Source: CAIVAT01 sp037137455
Lineage (GTDB): Bacteria; Bacteroidota; Bacteroidia; Bacteroidales; FEN-979
Direction: 5' to 3'
Assembly: GCA_037137455.1 (NCBI GenBank)
Contig: JBAXKG010000007.1
Location: forward strand, 28,957-92,956
DNA: 64,000 nt
Below the pieces are notes generated by a model that was not told where the DNA came from, made no database searches, and worked only from the letters and a program-made list of their open reading frames with translations. A program made the position numbers and the translations under genes. Positions within the stretch are counted from its first letter, which is position 1; every line of letters starts with the position of its first letter. Shown here one piece after another: positions 35,859 through 43,013 of the stretch.

Positions 35859-36941
35859 TCAGCGATAACCATATCGTTCCATATGAACCTTAAGCCGATA
35901 CTTAATGATAAGGTTTTCTTCTTCTGTCAGGCTAAATCCATTTTTTTTAAAAGTTTGAATTTTATAAAAGAAATTAAGGATATTTATTTCAAATTCAGGT
36001 AAAAACTGAAGTCCAAGTTTTGCGTAGAGTGTTTGTAAAACCGGGACAGGATTTTTTTCCAGTTCATCGAAACGGATTTCAGCCCAGGAATCCGAAGGAA
36101 GAATCTGTAAATCTTTATTGATAGTAGTCAGCACACTGTCGATGACAGTCAATACTTCATCTATTGTTGGAATGTGAGCATTTGAATTCAGGCAATTTTG
36201 TTTCTGAACGATGTCCCACATATGAATGGTAGATGGTACCACATCGTAAGGGTGTCTGTGGATGTGAATAAATTTAGCTTTAGGAAATAATTGATATAAA
36301 AGTTGAATGCGATATGAATTGAAAGGATTTTTCGAAACAATTTTTCTTTTTCCTTTCAGACGTAATTTTTTATAGAAATGTTGAATTTTTCTTTGCCAGT
36401 TTTCGAGTTTATCATCAGGTGGGATGAAGTTATCGGATTGCAGCAGAAAATAGGCTTTTGATTTTGGAAATACCAGATCTTCCAGAGGTGAAATCCCGGT
36501 AGTACGGTAGATGGCATATTCGTCTTCCTGAGGCTCATCCATGCCTATTTTGACTTGATCCATTGGCCTGTGTTCGGAGATTATCCGTTTAAAAATCGGA
36601 CGATAATATGGATAGGAGACAAGGAAACTATCGGGTAAAGCAACCTGAAAAAGCGTGGGGGCAATTAATTGAGGATCAAGACACATGAGTTGATGCAACA
36701 AAGTGGAACCAGTTCTCCAATGTCCGATTATGAATATTGGGTCATCAGGAACAGGTTCATTTTTCAAGGCTTTTGTGAATTTTGCTTTTTCAATCAATGA
36801 AAAAAAGGAAGACCAGAAAGAGCTTTGAAAAAGAAAGGCAAGTCGCAGAATGTTTTTCCAGGTATATGATAATTTGTTCCGCTTTAAAAGCCGAAACAAT
36901 TGATCAAGTTTGATTCCGGCAGTAATATAGGAATCTTTCAA
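35859..36941 (-). CDS. PAPS-dependent sulfotransferase (Sulfotransfer_3 type)
   Basis: This 360-aa protein shows the 5'-phosphosulfate loop IIGHWRTGSTLLHQLM (about 71-86) and the 3'-phosphate-binding motif FIHIHRHPYDVVPSTIHMW. A conserved NPF, from VSKNPFNSYRIQLL, also fits the family. The start codon is TTG at 36941; no in-frame ATG exists between the upstream stop and residue 86. It would transfer sulfate from PAPS to a hydroxyl or amine of the product made by the neighbouring genes. No PAPS synthesis genes are in the window. The 26-bp gap to the ACP gene and the shared direction support a joint pathway. Confidence 0.88.
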   Translation of the reverse strand: MKDSYITAGIKLDQLFRLLKRNKLSYTWKNILRLAFLFQSSFWSSFFSLIEKAKFTKALKNEPVPDDPIFIIGHWRTGSTLLHQLMCLDPQLIAPTLFQVALPDSFLVSYPYYRPIFKRIISEHRPMDQVKIGMDEPQEDEYAIYRTTGISPLEDLVFPKSKAYFLLQSDNFIPPDDKLENWQRKIQHFYKKLRLKGKRKIVSKNPFNSYRIQLLYQLFPKAKFIHIHRHPYDVVPSTIHMWDIVQKQNCLNSNAHIPTIDEVLTVIDSVLTTINKDLQILPSDSWAEIRFDELEKNPVPVLQTLYAKLGLQFLPEFEINILNFFYKIQTFKKNGFSLTEEENLIIKYRLKVHMERYGYR

Positions 36942-36967
36942 AACAATGGCATTTAAATAAAGTTATT

Positions 36968-37252
36968 TTACAATTTATTATTTGATTTTTGTTCTGAAAT
37001 GAACTTTGCGATACTATTTACAGAGCGAACTACTTCTCTGGCCAGGTTCTGATCGGCAATACGTATGCCGTAGTTACGTTGGATTGCCATAATGATCTCA
37101 ATAGCATCAACAGAATCGAGAGTGAGGGCATTATCTCCTCCAAAAAGTGGTTTTTCATCATCCACATCATTCGGGTCGACATCATTGATTGACAAAGTGG
37201 TCATTATCATTTTCTTGATTTCCAGTTTCAGTTCTTCTGATTGTGTAGACAT
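36968..37252 (-). CDS. Acyl carrier protein 1
   Basis: This 94-aa protein has the four-helix ACP layout with the phosphopantetheine serine in LTLDSVDAIEI (Ser47). It is of the type found in aryl-polyene and specialised lipid clusters (helix I MIMTTLSI; a DxxDP loop after it). It differs clearly from the second ACP at 59254-59562. Neighbours are the BtrH-like acyltransferase 21 bp upstream and the sulfotransferase downstream, so its acyl cargo is probably sulfated and/or transferred by the BtrH-like enzyme. This is inference. Confidence 0.93.
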   Translation of the reverse strand: MSTQSEELKLEIKKMIMTTLSINDVDPNDVDDEKPLFGGDNALTLDSVDAIEIIMAIQRNYGIRIADQNLAREVVRSVNSIAKFISEQKSNNKL

Positions 37253-37273
37253 ATTTGAATACTTTATTTCCGT

Positions 37274-38281
37274 TTATTTAATGGCTTTGGAAAGTGTCTT
37301 AAAAAATCGTTCTTCCACATCAGCCCTGTCATAGATCATCTCACTCAATTGTTTCAATTTTTCAGGGCCAAGGTCTCTGTTTTTGCCTATACGTGCAGAG
37401 AACAGGGAGATTTCCCTCCATCCATCCCCGATATTCATGAGTTCACCAGAAAGTTCTTTCAATCCAGGTTTATTGATTATCGCGGCAGCCTGCTGAAGGA
37501 AGGTGGCATAGATGAAACGAAATCCGGCCCCACCGGTTCCCTGGTCTTCAAGCAGAATGTTAATTTTCATGATTTCATGCGACAAATGTTCGATATCTCT
37601 CGCAAACTTTGGCCATTCAACGACTTTTTTGGCAAACATCCGCATGCCTTTTATGCCAAGGAATGGAATCGGGATGTTTAACATGTAAAAGCAAGCTTTT
37701 TTAATGCCTTTTGTAATGGCTTTATTGTAATCAATTTCAACGGGGAGTTTATCCAAATGGAAAATAAATCCCTTAGGCGACATGGTACCACCCGCGAATC
37801 GTCCCTTTTCAAGTGAAGCAGCGTCAAGTTCAACCATCTTCGGGAAATATGCATCGCTGATGGTGTACTTGCCATTTTCCTTGCCTGCAACTACCAAAAA
37901 ATGAACATTGATATGAACACGTTCCCATGATGGAACGTAGTCCATATAGAAAAAATCAACCTGTGCGGCTGTGGGGAGATTTTGCATCAGAAGATAATCG
38001 AGTGTTTGTTGCCCTTTGATATTATCATTAAAATCAAAGGTTTTGAACTTCACACCGATTCGCTTTTCAATGTTTGTACGCATATGTCCCGGCTTATTCC
38101 TAACTATGAAGGTAGGGAATGCAAAGGATTTCATTTTGTGAAAATAACCGAAAAAGATTCCACTGGCGATGCCAAAAACCAAGGGTTCAGTGATGTTGAG
38201 GCCCCCGTGATTCAACAAGGAGGTGATAGACCCCGATTCGCAGTGAGCGGCCATTTTATGGTTGAAGTTCTGTATGATCAT
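37274..38281 (-). CDS. BtrH-like acyltransferase (BtrH_N plus DUF4872)
   Basis: This 335-aa protein starts with a papain-like BtrH_N domain: nucleophile-type Cys14 in HCESGSITSLL, a substrate loop SFAFPTFIV, likely His123/His127 in RVHINVHFLVV and Asp143 in YTISDAYFP. The C-terminal half corresponds to DUF4872 (helical, about 190-335). BtrH, known from butirosin biosynthesis, moves an acyl group from an ACP to an amine. Here the ACP gene lies directly downstream. The gene abuts its upstream neighbour (HTH protein) without a gap. The amine acceptor is unknown. Confidence 0.85.
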   Translation of the reverse strand: MIIQNFNHKMAAHCESGSITSLLNHGGLNITEPLVFGIASGIFFGYFHKMKSFAFPTFIVRNKPGHMRTNIEKRIGVKFKTFDFNDNIKGQQTLDYLLMQNLPTAAQVDFFYMDYVPSWERVHINVHFLVVAGKENGKYTISDAYFPKMVELDAASLEKGRFAGGTMSPKGFIFHLDKLPVEIDYNKAITKGIKKACFYMLNIPIPFLGIKGMRMFAKKVVEWPKFARDIEHLSHEIMKINILLEDQGTGGAGFRFIYATFLQQAAAIINKPGLKELSGELMNIGDGWREISLFSARIGKNRDLGPEKLKQLSEMIYDRADVEERFFKTLSKAIK

Positions 38282-38788
38282 CTATTTTCTTTCTTCAATT
38301 TTAGTCAGTACAATGTAAGGGTTGTGGGTTGATGTATGATCGACAGAAATTTTTTCAGCTTTATTTTCAAGTATAAGATTGGATTCGAAACTACCATTGC
38401 TATTCACCAAAACAATCTGTAAAAGGTTGGCCACGTGAATATTAAATACCGATGCATATTTAACAAGTTCATCAGCTGTCACCAAACCAAACAGTTTAGG
38501 ATCAAGATGTTTCTTTACCCGTGATTTCCTGACTCCTGCCCTCGCCGATAATTCGGAGAGAGAGAGGTCTTCAAAGACCATATAATATTTTATCGGGCTT
38601 ATTTTGCCTGAGATCAATTGCTCCCGAAGTTCCAACTCCAGGTTCCTGCGTTTGGCTATGTAATCATCCATATAATTTGCCGAGATATAAGAACCTGTCT
38701 GCATAGGGCCATATTTCCCATCATCCTTTTCTACATAAAGGATCATCTGTTGTTCAGGATAATCCACAAAACCTTCTTTTTCTTTCAT
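38282..38788 (-). CDS. HTH-containing protein paired with the BtrH-like enzyme
   Basis: This 168-aa protein has an XRE-like helix-turn-helix in its middle (LSLSELSARAGVRKSRVKKHL, with FGLVTADELVKYASVFNI behind it). It is flanked by an N-terminal region of ~70 residues and a ~45-residue tail of no recognised family. It is probably a regulator of the local operon, but the HTH could also serve protein binding. Its stop is next to the BtrH start at 38281. It lies 23 bp after the ABC permease gene. Confidence 0.7.
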   Translation of the reverse strand: MKEKEGFVDYPEQQMILYVEKDDGKYGPMQTGSYISANYMDDYIAKRRNLELELREQLISGKISPIKYYMVFEDLSLSELSARAGVRKSRVKKHLDPKLFGLVTADELVKYASVFNIHVANLLQIVLVNSNGSFESNLILENKAEKISVDHTSTHNPYIVLTKIEERK

Positions 38789-38811
38789 TGGATGAAATTA
38801 GGAATTTCCTC

Positions 38812-39999
38812 CTATTTCTGTCTTGCAAAAATAGCAATGCTGCTGATCATTGCAAAACCAAAAAAAAGGATCATTAAAATTGTATTTGGAAGTATATCAA
38901 GGAGATTTCCTTCGCGTATAAACAGGTTCAGGTAATTATCAATCCCCCAGCGGATAGGAGAGAGGCAGCTAATATACTGAATAACTTCCGGCATAAGGTG
39001 AATTGGCAGGAATGTTCCGCTGATCACACCGAGCAAAACCACCATTACGGATCCAAACAAAGCGGCCTGGTTATGTGTTGTAGCTGTTGCACCTACAATA
39101 ATCCCGAAACCAATGGCAGCAAGGGAGGCTGAAATTGTAGCAATAGCAATAGCCGGATATTGATGACCAATTTGAAGTTGAGGGAAACCGAAAAAGGCAG
39201 GAAATATCCAGATTCCGATTGCCAGCATAAGGATAAATTGAAGTAGGCATACAGCCAGGTAAGCGATTACTTTTCCTCCAAGAATTGAAGACAATCTTAC
39301 CGGGAGCGAACGCAGCCGTTGAAAACTTCCTTCATTTTTTTCTGTAATCAGGCTGCCAGCCAGGGGAATAACAATAAAAAACATAGCAAAAAGGATAAAT
39401 CCCGGAACGTTGTTTTGAATCACATTTGGCTGAATGGCTGATTTCTCCTTCAGTGCATATGTTTCCTTTATCGGAGACAGATCATGCATTATTTCTGACA
39501 CCTGTGCCTGAATTACAGGCTTCATAGTCACCGGGAGCCTGCCCAGTATATCATTCATTGCCTCTCCTGTCTGTGTCCCCTTGATGATATATTTGAGCGA
39601 ATTTGTGACCGGAGTTTTAAAGGTTTCCTGCAGGGTCGGGTCAATAATCAGGATAATTGCAGAATCGACAGGCTTAATGATAACTCCAAATTTGAAATCA
39701 CCCTTTCCAATCAGTGTTTTAGCTTTGAAGTAATTCACAGGAATCTTGTCAATTTCGGTCACAGGATGAAAGAAACCTGATGAATCGAAATTTGCCATAA
39801 GCCTGGCGGAAAAAGGGCTATTCGACTCATCGACAAAAAGGATCTGAGTTTTGGCATTCTGACTTTTCAAGGCATTTTCCTGTGCCAGGGTTACCACGAA
39901 AATCAGCAGGACAGGCATCAGGAAAAGGATGATTAATCCGGGGATGTCTCTGAAGAGCAACAAGAATTCCTTATTTAAGATAAACCACAGTTTTCGCAC
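38812..39999 (-). CDS. ABC-2 type transporter permease without a local ATPase
   Basis: The product has about six transmembrane helices: one near the N terminus (GLIILFLMPVLLIFVV) and five near the C terminus. A large extracytoplasmic domain lies between them. Typical motifs are LNKEFLLLFRDIPGL at the start and EKNEGSFQRLRSLPVRLSSILGGKVIAY (the ABC2 YhiH-like signature). GTG at 39999 (VRKLWFILNKEF, 395 aa) is preferred over a TTG at 40041 that lies inside the methyltransferase gene. ABC-2 permeases export polysaccharides, lipids or small products and need an ATP-binding protein. None is encoded in the window. Confidence 0.87.
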   Translation of the reverse strand: MRKLWFILNKEFLLLFRDIPGLIILFLMPVLLIFVVTLAQENALKSQNAKTQILFVDESNSPFSARLMANFDSSGFFHPVTEIDKIPVNYFKAKTLIGKGDFKFGVIIKPVDSAIILIIDPTLQETFKTPVTNSLKYIIKGTQTGEAMNDILGRLPVTMKPVIQAQVSEIMHDLSPIKETYALKEKSAIQPNVIQNNVPGFILFAMFFIVIPLAGSLITEKNEGSFQRLRSLPVRLSSILGGKVIAYLAVCLLQFILMLAIGIWIFPAFFGFPQLQIGHQYPAIAIATISASLAAIGFGIIVGATATTHNQAALFGSVMVVLLGVISGTFLPIHLMPEVIQYISCLSPIRWGIDNYLNLFIREGNLLDILPNTILMILFFGFAMISSIAIFARQK

Positions 40000-40021
40000 A
40001 GAGCAAAAATAGGAAGATTTA

Positions 40022-41122
40022 TCAATTCTTTTTTGCTTCAATCAGGCTGACCGGTGCGATGGTAGGAATTATCCGTGAAAGAGAGAATCCTGATTTTTCC
40101 AATAAAGTCCGGTATTCGCTGCCTGTGCGTTCTTTACCTCCCGGCATGGTGGCCATCATCTGAATATCCAACAATTTAGCCAGTGATGGTCCATTCCCTG
40201 ATGGAACCACCATTTCTATGATAAGCAGGAGTCCATTTGGTTTAATAACCTGATGAATTTTTTGTAACAATTTAACCGCCTGTTCATCACTCCAGTTATG
40301 GATAATATTTTTGAGTATATAAAGATCGCCAGAAGCGGGGATTGAATTAAAAAAATCACCTGAAACGATTTCTGTACGGCTTTCGACCTTATGCATGGCA
40401 AACATTTCAGAGGCCTTTTCGAGCGCTACATTCGTATCAAAAAGGATGCCCCGGCACCCGGCATTTTCGCGAAGTATATTGGCCAGGAGAAATCCTTCGC
40501 CGCCACCTAAATCAATAATCAAAGGAAATTTTGAGAATTCATATGCATTAAGAATCGGGGCAAGTCCCAATTCTGAAAGATTTGACATCGATTTGTCAAA
40601 TAAAGCATTTTCATCTTGATGATCCTTAAGAAAATCCCAAATTTCCTTTCCATATTTATCAGTAAAGGCATTCTTTCCTGTTCGAACCGAAACTTCAAGA
40701 TTGCTCATCAGATTCCAATTGATTGGTCCCAGATGATGGAGGATCATATAGCGCAGTGAGCCTGGTTCATCGAGGAGGCCTTTGGCCATTGAATTTATCG
40801 CGAAACGCCCATCGCGGGTCTGTTTAAAAATACCCTGGCTGGATAGTGCTCGAAGGATCCGTGATACGTTAAGTGGGTCAACATCAAGACGTTCAGCGAT
40901 TTCAGTGACAGTAAGCGGATTATCCTTAAGAAGTTTGGCTATATCGAGTTTTGCTGCAACGTAAATCGAGGGTAACAACCAGAAATTTTGAAACTGTTCG
41001 TAAAGTACTACATTGCCGGGGAACAGTTTTCGGTTCAGATGTATTAAGAAAGTGCGAAAAGCTGTAATGACTTTGATAAGCCATACCGGAGGAAGTTTCT
41101 GATGGGATTGGTATTTACTCAT
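40022..41122 (-). CDS. SAM-dependent O-methyltransferase (Methyltransf_2 type)
   Basis: The ATG at 41122 (MSKYQSHQK, 366 aa) is preferred because the earlier TTG at 41161 is inside a -7 box. An N-terminal winged-helix dimerisation domain (TVTEIAERLDVDPLNVSRILRALSSQGIF) precedes the SAM-binding domain with LIIDLGGGEGFLLA, GDFFNSIPASGDLYILKNIIHNW and a C-terminal PGGKERTGSEYRTLLEKSGF. This is the family of caffeate/hydroxyindole and polyketide O-methyltransferases. The catalytic His lies in IIHNWSDE. It likely methylates a phenol or hydroxyl of the cluster product. Confidence 0.9.
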   Translation of the reverse strand: MSKYQSHQKLPPVWLIKVITAFRTFLIHLNRKLFPGNVVLYEQFQNFWLLPSIYVAAKLDIAKLLKDNPLTVTEIAERLDVDPLNVSRILRALSSQGIFKQTRDGRFAINSMAKGLLDEPGSLRYMILHHLGPINWNLMSNLEVSVRTGKNAFTDKYGKEIWDFLKDHQDENALFDKSMSNLSELGLAPILNAYEFSKFPLIIDLGGGEGFLLANILRENAGCRGILFDTNVALEKASEMFAMHKVESRTEIVSGDFFNSIPASGDLYILKNIIHNWSDEQAVKLLQKIHQVIKPNGLLLIIEMVVPSGNGPSLAKLLDIQMMATMPGGKERTGSEYRTLLEKSGFSLSRIIPTIAPVSLIEAKKN

Positions 41123-41158
41123 GGCTATTACCTCTTGCAGTTTGGCAAAACCTGATCG

Positions 41159-41166
41159 CAAATTTA
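41159..41166 (-). promoter_or_regulatory. Candidate -7 element upstream of the O-methyltransferase
   Basis: The - strand reads TAAATTTG, 36 nt before the ATG at 41122 and within the 58-bp gap after the 597-aa gene. No -33 TTTG lies at the usual distance. A 5-bp inverted repeat (CTGAT/ATCAG) is just upstream. Confidence 0.4.
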
Positions 41167-41180
41167 CACTGATTTTAATA

Positions 41181-42974
41181 TCAGGCTTTGTGAACCGGGA
41201 GGTTCTTCAGCTGAAGCTCAAATTTCTCAAGGTCTGAGATTAGTTTGGCTTTTTTATCACGGAGATTTACCTTCACATTTGAAAAAAGCTGTTTATAATA
41301 TTGAATTCCTTTTTCAAGGTTATCACTGAATGTGGTGAAGTACTCCTGTTGTTTTTCCGACCAGGGACGGGCAGTCTGGTCCATTTTGCTTTTCAGGTAA
41401 TCGATGTAAATTATCAATTCTTTCATGAACAGGTTTGGCCGGTCTTTTCGTTTGATTACGTTAATTTTGCCGTAGATATGATCAACCATCTCCTTTAGTG
41501 TCATCACATCTGAAAAATAGGCCATATTAGGTCCCGGGCAAACAGAAACACCAGCTTTTTCTTTTTTAATATCAAGGTTGTTTACAAGAAGGGCAGAAGT
41601 TCCAAGGCCAACACAGATACAGGCTTTATCAACAATTTTATTGAATTCATCCTGAAATTCGACTTTGCCAAGACCCTTTGATTCCAATTCCCCAATTTTC
41701 AGCTTCTGATATTTTCTTGAAGCTATGCAAAGCATTGGTTCTCCAAACTCATTACTGAGTGCTGCATACTTTTTCGGACAGGGATTACCAGGTGTATTGT
41801 TTTCAATGTATTCTTCCTTTTCGAGGTCTTTCGTGTTGCCCCTCAGGTTATTGAATGGAACGCCTAATGGGCTGATATCGCTTACAAACAGGTCGTCTTC
41901 TTTGGCATTACACAATAGGTCAAGTGTTTTCTCATCTACATTGACCACTTCGGGAACCAGCAGGAATGGTGTTCCCCAGCCAACAGAGTCAAGGTTGTAA
42001 TGCTCAGATAGAAACTGATGCTCCTCTGCTGTTCCAACGCCGCCCTGGGCTGTAATTTTTATATCAAAAGGTTCAGCGGGGCAAGGACGATTTTTCGATT
42101 TGAGGGCCACCTTCAGTAATTCGAATGTTTGTTTTATCAGATCTTCGCGGTTGCGATTGATCTCTTCAAGTACCGGACCAAGCAGGTAACCGGTTGTAGG
42201 GAAGGCATGGCCCCCGCAGTTCAACCCTGATTCAATACGATATTCAGAAACCCATAATCCCTTTTTGGCCAAGTACTTACCTTGGATCAGCGCAGACCTG
42301 TAATCACTCACCTTGAGGGTGATTTTCTTTTTCAAATTGAAATCTTTGTCAGGAAAGAATTCATCGAAGGTCTCAATATAGTTATATAAACGTGGGCTCA
42401 TCCCAGCTGACAACACGACTGAAGAAGAGAGGTCGCTGTTGACAAATCCTCGCAAAGCAGCGTGTCCATCATTGAATTCGACAGGAAGCTTTTCATGGTT
42501 GCGGTAATTTTCCTTATCCACCTTGGTCATGATGTTCACATCAATGCTTCCCATTGAGAGGTTTTCCTGGATCCATTCACGAACATCCAGGTCATTCCAG
42601 TTCTGTTTCAGTTGTTCAAACTTCTGTTTCAGTTGCGATGAATCCTGCAGCATCTCAATATATTTTGAGAATTCACTGCTTTTTTGTTCGAAGGATGTCT
42701 TTAGTTCTTCAAATTTTTCTTTTGCAATTTTGTCAACAAGGTTCAGGTATGCGGTAATCCTTTTCGCCCTGAAGTCTTCAATTTTATCGGAAATGCCCTG
42801 GAATGGCAGGTCAAATTTATGACTGTAAAATTCGCGTAGTTTTTCCATCAGCATATCATCGAGCAATGAAATCACTGATGAAATACCAAGATGGGCCACC
42901 TTCACCGGAGTGTCGATGGAATATCCAATGCCCAATACAGGGATATGGAAAGAATGCGGGGTTATTTTATTCAT
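41181..42974 (-). CDS. Unrecognised 597-aa protein with coiled coil and conserved Cys motifs
   Basis: I did not recognise the family. Residues ~60-135 form a charged coiled coil. The core holds the motifs GLNCGGHAFPTTGYLLGP (about 260-280) and ITAQGGVGTAEEHQFL (about 310-325), with further Cys-containing blocks NNTPGNPCPKKY, CIASRKYQ, CICVGLGTSAL and VSVCPGPNMAYFSD. The glycine-rich AQGGVGTAEEH resembles the phosphate-binding loop of TIM-barrel flavoproteins such as nitronate monooxygenase. The many Cys could bind an Fe-S cluster. There is no signal peptide or membrane segment. A cytoplasmic flavin or Fe-S oxidoreductase is my weak best guess. The gene has its own promoter candidate and sits between the TonB receptor and the O-methyltransferase. 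Confidence 0.7.
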   Translation of the reverse strand: MNKITPHSFHIPVLGIGYSIDTPVKVAHLGISSVISLLDDMLMEKLREFYSHKFDLPFQGISDKIEDFRAKRITAYLNLVDKIAKEKFEELKTSFEQKSSEFSKYIEMLQDSSQLKQKFEQLKQNWNDLDVREWIQENLSMGSIDVNIMTKVDKENYRNHEKLPVEFNDGHAALRGFVNSDLSSSVVLSAGMSPRLYNYIETFDEFFPDKDFNLKKKITLKVSDYRSALIQGKYLAKKGLWVSEYRIESGLNCGGHAFPTTGYLLGPVLEEINRNREDLIKQTFELLKVALKSKNRPCPAEPFDIKITAQGGVGTAEEHQFLSEHYNLDSVGWGTPFLLVPEVVNVDEKTLDLLCNAKEDDLFVSDISPLGVPFNNLRGNTKDLEKEEYIENNTPGNPCPKKYAALSNEFGEPMLCIASRKYQKLKIGELESKGLGKVEFQDEFNKIVDKACICVGLGTSALLVNNLDIKKEKAGVSVCPGPNMAYFSDVMTLKEMVDHIYGKINVIKRKDRPNLFMKELIIYIDYLKSKMDQTARPWSEKQQEYFTTFSDNLEKGIQYYKQLFSNVKVNLRDKKAKLISDLEKFELQLKNLPVHKA

Positions 42975-42994
42975 TTAGATAGATAAAGATATTG

Positions 42995-43002
42995 CAAAGG
43001 TA
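42995..43002 (-). promoter_or_regulatory. Candidate -7 element for the 597-aa protein gene
   Basis: The - strand reads TACCTTTG, 20 nt before the ATG at 42974, in the 39-bp gap after the TonB receptor gene. The -33 box is not evident. Confidence 0.45.
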
Positions 43003-43013
43003 CAACATTTTAC

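Noticed and set aside
40004..40011. TATTTTTG as promoter of the ABC-2 permease
   Set aside because: It is inside the end region of a packed gene pair and would leave almost no leader before the preferred GTG. In an AT-rich genome such 8-mers arise by chance.
41181..42974. Assignment of the 597-aa protein as nitronate monooxygenase
   Set aside because: Only one glycine-rich block resembles that family. Length, coiled coil and the Cys motifs do not fit.
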